DNA from: a bacterium
GTDB lineage: Bacteria > ARS69
Direction: 5' to 3'
Length of the DNA stretch: 8,230 nucleotides
NCBI GenBank assembly: GCA_025774865.1
Contig: JALGZO010000440.1
Location: 1 to 8,230, forward strand
The notes beneath the pieces are model-generated. The model worked only from the letters and a program-made list of their open reading frames with translations. It searched no databases and was not told where the DNA came from. The position numbers and the translations under genes were made by a program. The stretch's first letter is position 1. Each line of letters opens with the position of its first letter. Shown piece by piece: positions 1 to 6,453 of the stretch.

Positions 1-1623
1 CTCGTGATCGACGAGCGCCGACTCGACCTCCATCGTGCTGATGTTGTGGCCCGAGACCAGCATCACGTCATCGACCCGGCCGAGCAACCAGTAGTAACCC
101 TCCTCGTCGCGCTTGCAGCCGTCTCCCGTGAAGTACATTCCGGGAAAGCGCGACCAGTACACTTCCTGATAGCGCTCGGGATCCCCGTACAGAGTCCGGA
201 GCATCGACGGCCACGGCTTTCTCAAGACGAGGTAGCCGCCGCCGCCGAGCGGAACGGAATTTCCGTTCTCGTCCACGACATCCGCGTGGACCCCGGGAAA
301 CGGCTGAGTGGCCGAACCCGGCTTCGTCGTGGTGACGCCGGGCAGCGGCGAGATCATGATCGCACCCGTCTCCGTCTGCCACCACGTGTCCACGATGGGG
401 CAGTGCTCGCGCCCGATCACCTGTTGGTACCACATCCAGGCCTCGGGGTTGATCGGCTCGCCGACGCTGCCGAGCAAACGCAGCGAAGAAAGGTCGTGCT
501 TGTCCGGAAGCTCGCGCCCCCACCGCATGAACGTGCGAATCGCGGTCGGGGCGGTGTAGAAGACCGAGACCCCGTACTTCTCGCAAATCTCCCAGAAGCG
601 GTCCTTTTCGGGCCAGTCGGGAGAGCCCTCGTACATGACACCCGTGGTGCCGTTCGCGAGAGGACCGTAGACGATGTAGCTGTGGCCGGTGACCCATCCG
701 ATGTCGGCCGTGCACCAGTAGACGTCGTGGTCTTTGATATCGAAGATCCATTTGTGGGTCACGGCCGTACCGACCATGTAGCCGGCCGTCGTGTGCGCGA
801 TTCCCTTCGGCTTCCCGGTGGTCCCACTCGTGTAGAGGATATAGAGCAGGTCCTCGGAGTCCATGGCCTCGGGTTCGCAGGTGATCGGGACGTCCTTCAC
901 GACGTCGTGCCACCAGTGATCGCGACCCTCTTTCATCTCGATCTTCGCTTCGTCCCCGATGCGTCGCAGTACGACGACGCTCTCCACGGACGGGCAGCCG
1001 GCGAGCGCCTTGTCGGTGTTCGCCTTGAGCGGAACGACACCGCCGCGTCGCCATCCACCGTCGGCGGTGATGACCACCTTGGACTGGGAATCGTTCACGC
1101 GCTCCTGGATCGAGTCCGGACTGAAGCCGCCGAAGATGACCGAGTGCGCGGCGCCGATCCGGGCGCACGCCAGCATGGCGATCGGTAGCTCGGGGACCAT
1201 TCCGAGGTAGATCGTGACGCGATCCCCCTTCGTCACGCCGAGCTTCTTCAGTGCGTTCGCGAAGCGGCAGGTTTCGCGGTGCAGATCTGCGTAGGTGAGA
1301 ACCCGCTGGTCGCCGGGCTCCCCCTCCCAGATGAACGCGGCCTTGTTGCGGCGCCAGGATTTCACGTGCCGGTCCAGGCAGTTGACCGTGATGTTGAGCT
1401 GTCCGCCGACGAACCACTTTGCCCAAGGACAATCCCACTCGAGCACCCGGTCCCACTTTCGGAACCAATCGAAATGCTCGGCCTGGCTTCCCCAGAAAGC
1501 CTCCAGGTCTCGGCCCTGTTGGTAGATGGAGGGGTCCGAGATGTTCGCCTGACCTCGGAACTCCTCGGTCGGCTCGAAAGTACGATCCTCTCGCAGCAGC
1601 GCCTCGATCGTCTGATCTGACAT
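1..1623 (-). CDS. acs: Acetyl-CoA synthetase (AMP-forming), C-terminus beyond window
   Basis: Activates acetate with ATP and CoA to acetyl-CoA, AMP and PPi in the cytoplasm. I translated 541 codons from ATG 1623-1621 with no stop; the family is about 650 residues, so roughly 110 C-terminal residues, including the usual acetylated-lysine region, lie outside. Adenylate-forming motifs seen: [11 protein letters not shown] (264-274), GSVGEPIN (385-392), DTWWQTETG (412-420, with the Trp that limits the pocket to acetate), YFTGDG (497-502), GRVDDV (515-520) and VSGHNIST (523-530). The full-length N-terminal region and WAKWFVGG-type segment fit true Acs rather than a generic acyl-CoA ligase. The start is supported by GGAGAG (1633-1638) nine bases upstream. 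Oddity: residue 527 is Asn where, by recall, Salmonella Acs has Arg526 near the AMP phosphate; I believe some bacterial Acs proteins share this. No operon partner is visible. Confidence 0.96.
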   Translation of the reverse strand, partial: MSDQTIEALLREDRTFEPTEEFRGQANISDPSIYQQGRDLEAFWGSQAEHFDWFRKWDRVLEWDCPWAKWFVGGQLNITVNCLDRHVKSWRRNKAAFIWEGEPGDQRVLTYADLHRETCRFANALKKLGVTKGDRVTIYLGMVPELPIAMLACARIGAAHSVIFGGFSPDSIQERVNDSQSKVVITADGGWRRGGVVPLKANTDKALAGCPSVESVVVLRRIGDEAKIEMKEGRDHWWHDVVKDVPITCEPEAMDSEDLLYILYTSGTTGKPKGIAHTTAGYMVGTAVTHKWIFDIKDHDVYWCTADIGWVTGHSYIVYGPLANGTTGVMYEGSPDWPEKDRFWEICEKYGVSVFYTAPTAIRTFMRWGRELPDKHDLSSLRLLGSVGEPINPEAWMWYQQVIGREHCPIVDTWWQTETGAIMISPLPGVTTTKPGSATQPFPGVHADVVDENGNSVPLGGGGYLVLRKPWPSMLRTLYGDPERYQEVYWSRFPGMYFTGDGCKRDEEGYYWLLGRVDDVMLVSGHNISTMEVESALVDHE

Positions 1624-1829
1624 GATCGATCTCTCTCCGGGTGACCGGCTGGGGGAACGAGCATCAGCTCTTTCCCGAGCCGTCGCAATGACTCATGTGG
1701 AGGTGGACGTGGGCGGCCCCCTCCTCACGAGAACGGGGCGTTTGGACTCTGATCGTTAGCTCAGGAGTCTACCGAGGAGTCGGCGGACGGGAAAGGGATC
1801 TGAAGCGCTAGTAACTGCGGCCCTGACGC

Positions 1830-1856
1830 AAAAAGGGCGCCCCGGAGGGCGCCCTT
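1830..1856 (-). terminator. Rho-independent terminator of the HMA-protein gene
   Basis: A perfect 10-bp stem (1833-1842 pairing with 1847-1856, GC-rich core GGGCGCCC) encloses a 4-base loop. On the minus strand it is followed by a run of five T (complement of A1830-1834, partly overlapping the stem foot). It lies 33 bases past the stop of the minus-strand gene ending at 1890, so it should end that transcript and keep it apart from acs. Between the terminator and the acs start (about 200 bp) I see the acs ribosome site but no convincing promoter boxes. Confidence 0.88.
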
Positions 1857-1889
1857 GGGAGAACGTTCGTCCGGCCCCAGGCCGGGACT

Positions 1890-2720
1890 TCAGGACTTGG
1901 CGTCCTCGGTTTCCTCGGTGTCGGCTTCGACGATCTGAGCCGCGAAGCCGGCTTTGGTGATGGCCGACTCCAGCGTCTTCGTGCAGACGTCGCCGCTGGT
2001 GCGGATCATGGCCTTGCCGCCGGCGACGTCGACTTCACAGCCCTCGACGCCGTCCATCTCGAGCGCCGCCACGGCCGACTCGATCTTCGAGGCGCAGCCG
2101 CCGCACGTCATGCCCGAAACCGTGAAGACGATCACCTGGTAGTCAGCGGTCGCGCTGGTGTACTCGGTCGACGCGGCCTTGGCGGCGGAGCAACCCGAAC
2201 CCGCGCTCGCGGTCTTCGCGGACGCCTTCGAGGCGGAGCAACTCGCCGACGCGCCCGCTGCTTTCCACGAACCGCAGCTCGAGGCGTTCGACACGCTGGC
2301 GACCTGGGCGGATGCGGTCTTCGCGGACGCGGATTTCGCAGCCGCGCAGCAGCCCGACCCACCCGCCGACTTGGCCTTGGCGCTGGCGACCGTAGCCTCG
2401 GCCGTGGCGGAGCACTGGGTGGAGGAGGCGACGCGCAGGACGCCGTTGTCGAAGTCGATATCCGCGACGACGTACACGAGCTCGTCGGAGGCCGACGCCG
2501 GCAGAACGACGCCTTCGCCCGACTCGATCTTCGAGAACACCTTGCCATTCATGCCGTCGAGGGGGTTCCCCTGGGAATCGAGAACCGAGACGATCTCAAA
2601 GCCGCCGTTCTCGACGAGCTTTCCGGAAACGAATGCCGATTCCACGGTGCAAGCAGCGGATAGCCCGGCCACGACCAGGACGAGCGAGGCGGCGACGAAG
2701 AGCGAACGGAGAAGATGCAT
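1890..2720 (-). CDS. Exported protein with Cys-dotted Ala/Ser/Lys linker and C-terminal HMA domain
   Basis: This 276-residue protein probably binds a soft metal such as copper outside the cytoplasm. Residues 1-22 are a Sec signal peptide (MHLLRS, hydrophobic core, then GLSA before Ala23-Cys24); the -3 residue is not a good lipobox fit, so signal peptidase I cleavage is more likely than lipidation. Residues 25-103 form a compact, unrecognised beta-like domain. Residues 104-192 are low-complexity Ala/Ser/Lys with Cys124, 125, 149, 161 and 177 and repeated ASAKTASA (131-138, 166-173) and GSGC (121-124, 174-177) units. Residues 195-265 are an HMA domain with GMTCGGC (metal ligands Cys206 and Cys209) plus Cys228 and Cys246; the tail is acidic. 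There are 11 Cys in all. ATG 2720-2718 is preceded by AAAGGAG at 2730-2736, nine bases away. The gene is divergent from the redoxin operon. The HMA fold is confident; the metal and role are inferred, and the linker could instead be purely structural. Confidence 0.9.
   Translation of the reverse strand: MHLLRSLFVAASLVLVVAGLSAACTVESAFVSGKLVENGGFEIVSVLDSQGNPLDGMNGKVFSKIESGEGVVLPASASDELVYVVADIDFDNGVLRVASSTQCSATAEATVASAKAKSAGGSGCCAAAKSASAKTASAQVASVSNASSCGSWKAAGASASCSASKASAKTASAGSGCSAAKAASTEYTSATADYQVIVFTVSGMTCGGCASKIESAVAALEMDGVEGCEVDVAGGKAMIRTSGDVCTKTLESAITKAGFAAQIVEADTEETEDAKS
2209..2330. repeat. 17-bp direct repeat inside the Cys-dotted linker coding region
   Basis: GCGGTCTTCGCGGACGC occurs identically at 2209-2225 and 2314-2330, exactly 105 bp (35 codons) apart and in frame. 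It encodes the AlaSerAlaLysThrAla part of the two ASAKTASA units. A shorter shared string, GGCGGAGCAAC, recurs near 2184 and 2232. The in-frame period suggests the linker grew by internal duplication rather than by drift of random Ala/Ser codons. Confidence 0.75.
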
Positions 2721-2805
2721 GAGTATGGACTCCTTTGGATGACGGTGCGCGGGCCGGATTGATGGCGCTCCGGGGTGGCCGGCGCATTTGCCGAAACTAC
2801 GTCCT

Positions 2806-2840
2806 CGAAGCGCGTCCCGTGACGTCGCTTCGCTACGAAG
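2806..2840. promoter_or_regulatory. Nested CGAAG/CTTCG inverted repeats in the divergent intergenic region
   Basis: CGAAGCG (2806-2812) is mirrored by CGCTTCG (2826-2832) across 13 bases, and CTTCG (2828-2832) is mirrored again by CGAAG (2836-2840) across 3 bases. This gives three half-sites in 35 bp. They sit between the two divergent genes and 13 bp upstream of the candidate right-facing -35 box, a reasonable place for an operator. Arms this short are common by chance in GC-rich DNA, so the regulatory reading is tentative. Confidence 0.3.
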
Positions 2841-2852
2841 AACCCACGATCC

Positions 2853-2881
2853 TTGACTTTGTTCAGACTACACTCTAGCCT
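2853..2881 (+). promoter_or_regulatory. Candidate sigma70-like promoter for the redoxin-molybdoenzyme operon
   Basis: TTGACT (2853-2858) is a near-consensus -35 box. It is followed after 17 bases by TAGCCT (2876-2881), a weak -10 box. Transcription would start near 2888, giving an 80-base leader before the redoxin start. This AT-richer patch stands out from the surrounding GC-rich sequence. The leader has a T7 run (2881-2887) and a small GAGCT-CATTT-AGCTC hairpin (2917-2931), neither with an evident role. I found no equally good promoter facing left for the HMA gene. Confidence 0.4.
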
Positions 2882-2967
2882 TTTTTTGTTCCAAGACCTA
2901 CCTCGGTCGCCCGGCCGAGCTCATTTAGCTCACCCGAGCGGTCCTTCCCCGACTCAGGAGCCGTGTG

Positions 2968-3507
2968 ATGCCAGCCCGCCGAGCTCCTCGCTTCTCCGTT
3001 TTTTTGGGTTTCCTCGTCTGTATTCTGGTCGCGGAGGAAACCGGAGCGCAGAGTCAGGAAAACGGAGCCGTCCGGTTTCCGGCCGTTGTCACCGATATCG
3101 ACCAGAACGTCATCGACATCGAGGCCCTGACCCGGGAACGGAACCTGGTGGTCGTGACGTTGAAGGCCACTTGGTGCCTCGTCTGCCAGCGTCAGCTCGT
3201 GCGGCTTCGGAGTCGGTTGCCGGAGCTCGAAGCGTGCGCGGTGACCTTCGTGGTGCTCGCGCCCGGCCCCGCCGAGGAGCTGGCGGCGATCCGGCGGCGC
3301 ACCGGCTTCGACTTCCCCTTCGTGGCCGACGAGGGCCTCGAGATAGCACGATCTCTGGATCTCGTCCTGACGGACGAGGGGATCGTCCCGTGCATGCTCC
3401 AGATCCTGCCCGGTGGTAGGATCGGCTGGCGCCAGCTCGGCCGCAACGGAGCCTACTTCGGGGACGATGAGCTCCGAGAGTATTTCGACTGCACTCGGGC
3501 CGTGTGA
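2968..3507 (+). CDS. Exported redoxin (thioredoxin-fold) protein with WCLVC site
   Basis: This 179-residue protein probably acts in thiol-disulfide exchange or peroxide reduction outside the cytoplasm. Residues 1-28 look like a Sec signal peptide (MPARRAPR, hydrophobic FLGFLVCILVA, cleavage near GA-Q). The mature part fits the AhpC/TSA-TlpA fold: strand VVVTLKATW, active-site C70-L-V-C73, a second strand TFVVLAPG (93-100), the helix-strand segment RTGFDFPFVADE (111-122) and a Val140-Pro141 pair at the cis-proline position. Cys142 directly after that proline, with Cys90 and Cys175, is unusual. I start at ATG 2968 because AGGAG (2956-2960) is 7 bases away; the adjacent GTG 2965 is only 4 away. 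Only 34 bp separate it from the molybdoenzyme small-subunit gene, so they are probably co-transcribed. Whether it is a peroxiredoxin, a TlpA-like reductase or a cytochrome-maturation thioredoxin cannot be settled here. Confidence 0.85.
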   Translation: MPARRAPRFSVFLGFLVCILVAEETGAQSQENGAVRFPAVVTDIDQNVIDIEALTRERNLVVVTLKATWCLVCQRQLVRLRSRLPELEACAVTFVVLAPGPAEELAAIRRRTGFDFPFVADEGLEIARSLDLVLTDEGIVPCMLQILPGGRIGWRQLGRNGAYFGDDELREYFDCTRAV

Positions 3508-3541
3508 GCGCCCGACCGGTCCCAGAGGAGTTCGAGACCGC

Positions 3542-4114
3542 ATGCCAAAGTCCATTCCGCTGAGAGGGCCGACGAAGGCACCGGCCCCGATCGAGCGCCT
3601 GGTGGTCAAGCTCGACGTAAACGGTCGGACCCACGAAGTGGCCGTCCGGCCTGCCGACGTCCTTCTCGACACCCTGCGAAACGAGCTCGGACTCACGGGG
3701 ACGACGCGCGGATGCGATATGGGCACGTGCGGGTGTTGCACCGTCCACGTGGACGGCGTCGCGACTCTGTCGTGTCTCACGTTGACCGCCCTCGTCGAGG
3801 GCAAGAAGATCCGCACCATCGAGGACATCGCACCGCTGGGCACCGATCTCCATCCCGTGCAAGAAGCTTTCCACCGCTGTGGCGGTTCCCAATGCGGTTT
3901 CTGCACCCCCGGTTTCATCATGACCACCGTCGCGTTGCTGGAGGGGAACCCGCGTCCCACCGAGGCTGAAATCCGGCGCGAGATCTCCGGCAACATGTGT
4001 CGCTGCACGGGTTATCTCAAGATCATCGAGGCCGTGAAGACCGCGGCGGCTGAGCTCTCCGGCGAGGCGGCCCGCGGCAACGGGAACGTCGACTCCGCCG
4101 GGGACGATTCGTGA
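3542..4114 (+). CDS. hcrC: Molybdenum hydroxylase small subunit, two [2Fe-2S] clusters (HcrC-like)
   Basis: This 190-residue cytoplasmic electron-transfer subunit carries electrons between the FAD subunit and the molybdenum site. The N-terminal plant-ferredoxin domain holds a [2Fe-2S] cluster on Cys58, Cys63, Cys66 and Cys78 (GCDMGTCGCC...LSC). The C-terminal helical domain holds the second on Cys118, Cys121, Cys153 and Cys155 (SQCGFCTPGF...MCRCTGY), with Gln117 at the position that contacts the pterin cofactor in this family. I chose ATG 3542 because AGAGGAG (3524-3530) lies 11 bases upstream and earlier in-frame starts run into the redoxin gene. The protein is longer than the ~160 residues typical of HcrC: about 18 extra residues at the N-terminus with no twin-arginine signal, and a disordered Gly/Asp-rich tail. 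Its stop overlaps the large-subunit start by 4 bases. The fold is certain; the Hcr assignment rests on the partner subunits. Confidence 0.95.
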   Translation: MPKSIPLRGPTKAPAPIERLVVKLDVNGRTHEVAVRPADVLLDTLRNELGLTGTTRGCDMGTCGCCTVHVDGVATLSCLTLTALVEGKKIRTIEDIAPLGTDLHPVQEAFHRCGGSQCGFCTPGFIMTTVALLEGNPRPTEAEIRREISGNMCRCTGYLKIIEAVKTAAAELSGEAARGNGNVDSAGDDS

Positions 4115-6453
4115 GCACGGATTCGTCACCACGATCGCGACACGGCGTCGGGCAACGGGTTCCGCTGATCGACGGTGGCTGCAAGGTGACGGGGCGCTCG
4201 GTGTACACCGATGACATCCGGCTTCCCGGCACTCTCGTCGGGAAGATCCTGCGCTCGCCCTGGCCGCACGCGAAGATCGTCTCCATCGATACGGCGAAGG
4301 CCGAAGCGATGCGCGGCGTGCGCGCAGTCGTCACGGGAAGCGCCGATCTCGCCACGTTCGGAGTGCTTCCGATCTCCAAGGACGAGGTGGCGCTCGCGGT
4401 CGACAAGGTCATCTACATCGGCGACTGCGTCGCCGGGGTCGCGGCCGACGACGAGGAGATCGCGCTCGCCGCGTGCGAGGCGATCGACGTGGACTACGAG
4501 GAGCTTCGCACCTTCCTGAAACCGCAAGACGCGCTCAAGAACGTTTCCCCCGAGCTCAAGCTGCACCCGGACACGCGACACGCGTCGAACCTGCAGAAGG
4601 AAGTCACACAGGAGTTCGGAAACGTGGATGAGGCGTTTTCTCAGGCGACTCACCAGGCGAGCGGCGACTTCCGCTTCGTCGGAGTCACGCACGCGTTCAC
4701 GGAGCCACACTGTGTGATCGCCAGCTACGAGGCCGACGGACGTCTCACGGTCTGGTCGGCGACCCAGGTTCCGCACTACCTGCACCGGGATCTCGCAGCG
4801 GTCATGGACATGCCGATGCACAAGATCCGCGTCATCCGCCCGATGGTCGGCGGCGCCTTCGGCGGCAAGTCCGATCCGTTTCCGCACGAGATGATCGCGG
4901 CCCTGCTCTCCCGGAAGACGGGCCGCCCGGTGAAGATCCTGTTCGATCGGGAGGAGGTGTTCCTGACGAATCACGGGCGGCACCCTACGAAGACCACGAT
5001 CCGCGTGGGCTGTTCCGCGGAGGGTAAGCTCTCGGTCCTCGACCTCGACGCCCTGATCGACGGCGGAGCGTGGGGCAGCTTCGGCGTCGTCACGACGTAC
5101 TACAACGGCGTGCTCTCGGTCGGGCCGTACCGGTTCGACAACTTCCGCTACCGCGGTCGACGCGTCTACACGAACAAGCCCCCCTGCGGTGCCATGCGGG
5201 GTCACGGCGCGGTGAACTCTCGCTTCGCGTTCGAAGTGCTGATCGACGAGCTCGCCGAGAAGTGCGGCATGGACGCCGCCGAGTTCCGTCTGAGCAACAT
5301 GCTCGGGTCGAACACCACGACCTTGAACGGCTTCCGCATCACGTCGCACGGCACCGAAGAATGCATCCGCCGCGCGGTGGAGGCGTCGGGCTGGTTCGAC
5401 AAGCGCGGCAAGTTGCCCTACGGCGAGGGGATCGGTCTCGCGTGCGGCTTTTACATCTCGGGATCGGCGCTCCGGATCAACTGGAACAAGGTGCCGCAAT
5501 CGACCGTCCACCTGAAGGTCGACATGGACGGCGGCGTCACGCTCCACTGTCTGGCGGCGGAGATCGGTCAAGGATCCGACACGATGATGGCGCAGTGCGT
5601 CGCCGAGGTGCTCGGGATCCCGATCGACTGGATCCGGGTCTTCTCGAAGGATTCCGACACCGATCCCATCGACCTCGGAAGCTACAGCTCGCGGGTGACG
5701 TTCATGGCGGGCACGGCGGCCCGTCTGGCGGCGGAGAAGATCCGAACCGAGTTGTGCGCTGCCGCGGCCCGGCTGACCGACCGCGACGCCGAGGGGTTCG
5801 ACACGCGGAACGGCGAAGTCGTCTACCGCCCGAGCCCGGACGTGCGAGTTTCGTACCTCGACGCCCTGCTGGAGGCGATCGCCGGAGAGGGCGCTCTCCT
5901 CGCGCGCGGTTGCTACCACGACGCGCCGAGTATGGGGGGTACGCACAAGGGGGCCGCCGCGGGGCTTTCCCCGAGCTACAGCTTCCAGGCGTACGTGACG
6001 CAGGTGAAGGTGGATCCGGACACGGGTTTCATCCGCCCCGTGAAGGTATGGGCGGCCCACGACTGCGGTAAGGCGCTCAATCCGCTCGCGGTCGAGATGC
6101 AGATCGAGGGCTGCCTGCACATGGGGATGGGCCAGGCGCTCATGGAGTCGTTCGGTTACAACAAGCTGAACGTGGTCAACCCGAGCCTTCTGGACTACAA
6201 GATTCCGAGCGCGCTCGAGATGCCCGACGTCGAGGTCATCATCGTCGAGTCCAACGATCCGGAGGGACCCTTCGGTGCGAAGGAAGCCGGAGAAGGGCCG
6301 CTGCTACCCATCCTGCCGAGCGTCGCGAACGCCGTGACCGACGCGATCGGCGTTCAGTTCTACGAGCTACCGATGACACCCGACCGGGTGCTCGCCGGGC
6401 TGGAGCGGAAGGCCCGGTCCGATGCGCGGCCAGAAAGGCAGACCGTCCCATGA
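4111..6453 (+). CDS. hcrA: Molybdopterin large subunit, xanthine dehydrogenase family (HcrA-like)
   Basis: This 780-residue catalytic subunit binds the molybdenum-pterin cofactor; 4-hydroxybenzoyl-CoA reductase alpha is about 770 residues. The start is GTG 4111, overlapping the small-subunit stop (GTGA) with a weak GGGGA upstream. An aldehyde-oxidase/xanthine-dehydrogenase hammerhead domain begins at T27-G28 (TGRSVYTDD) and runs to about 130, followed by the two-part Mo-binding domain. Motifs seen: VGGAFGGK (246-253), CGAMRGHG (359-366), EIGQGSD (484-490), a DLGSYSSRVTFMAG segment that resembles HcrA sequences I recall, and GAKEAGEGP (722-730), where Glu728 matches the family's catalytic glutamate. 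If the Hcr assignment holds, it removes the phenolic hydroxyl of 4-hydroxybenzoyl-CoA to give benzoyl-CoA. Other aromatic or purine substrates remain possible, because substrate-pocket residues cannot be judged without an alignment. Its stop overlaps the FAD-subunit start by 4 bases. Confidence 0.94.
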   Translation: MSTDSSPRSRHGVGQRVPLIDGGCKVTGRSVYTDDIRLPGTLVGKILRSPWPHAKIVSIDTAKAEAMRGVRAVVTGSADLATFGVLPISKDEVALAVDKVIYIGDCVAGVAADDEEIALAACEAIDVDYEELRTFLKPQDALKNVSPELKLHPDTRHASNLQKEVTQEFGNVDEAFSQATHQASGDFRFVGVTHAFTEPHCVIASYEADGRLTVWSATQVPHYLHRDLAAVMDMPMHKIRVIRPMVGGAFGGKSDPFPHEMIAALLSRKTGRPVKILFDREEVFLTNHGRHPTKTTIRVGCSAEGKLSVLDLDALIDGGAWGSFGVVTTYYNGVLSVGPYRFDNFRYRGRRVYTNKPPCGAMRGHGAVNSRFAFEVLIDELAEKCGMDAAEFRLSNMLGSNTTTLNGFRITSHGTEECIRRAVEASGWFDKRGKLPYGEGIGLACGFYISGSALRINWNKVPQSTVHLKVDMDGGVTLHCLAAEIGQGSDTMMAQCVAEVLGIPIDWIRVFSKDSDTDPIDLGSYSSRVTFMAGTAARLAAEKIRTELCAAAARLTDRDAEGFDTRNGEVVYRPSPDVRVSYLDALLEAIAGEGALLARGCYHDAPSMGGTHKGAAAGLSPSYSFQAYVTQVKVDPDTGFIRPVKVWAAHDCGKALNPLAVEMQIEGCLHMGMGQALMESFGYNKLNVVNPSLLDYKIPSALEMPDVEVIIVESNDPEGPFGAKEAGEGPLLPILPSVANAVTDAIGVQFYELPMTPDRVLAGLERKARSDARPERQTVP

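Noticed and set aside
22-24. HMA protein considered as a lipoprotein because Cys24 follows the hydrophobic segment
   Set aside because: The residues are at 2648-2654 on the minus strand (protein positions 20-24, LSAAC); Ser at -3 does not fit a lipobox, so ordinary signal-peptidase cleavage is preferred. Coordinates here are residue numbers.
4-1188. 394-codon open frame on the plus strand opposite acs
   Set aside because: It is antisense to a continuous acs reading frame with all adenylation motifs, and its protein is Arg/Asp/His/Val-rich with no domain, typical of GC-rich antisense frames.
68-1468. 466-codon minus-strand frame overlapping acs
   Set aside because: Same strand but out of frame with acs; the translation is Arg-rich with no motif, while the acs frame runs through to the window edge.
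2158-2742. 194-codon plus-strand frame opposite the HMA-protein gene
   Set aside because: Mirror image of the Ala/Ser-rich linker codons; the opposite frame has a signal peptide, HMA motif, ribosome site and terminator.
2881-2931. T7 run and GAGCT/AGCTC hairpin considered as a terminator or attenuator
   Set aside because: The T run precedes the hairpin on the plus strand and the stem is only 5 bp, so neither orientation makes a credible terminator.
2875-4132. Two long minus-strand frames (2875-4008 and 3110-4132) across the redoxin and small-subunit genes
   Set aside because: Both cross genes with clear thioredoxin-fold and [2Fe-2S] motifs on the plus strand and show no recognisable domain.
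4126-6120. 664-codon minus-strand open frame opposite the large subunit
   Set aside because: Striking in length, but antisense to a fully motif-supported gene; composition (Arg, Asp, Val, His) is that of a shadow frame and no ribosome site or domain is evident.
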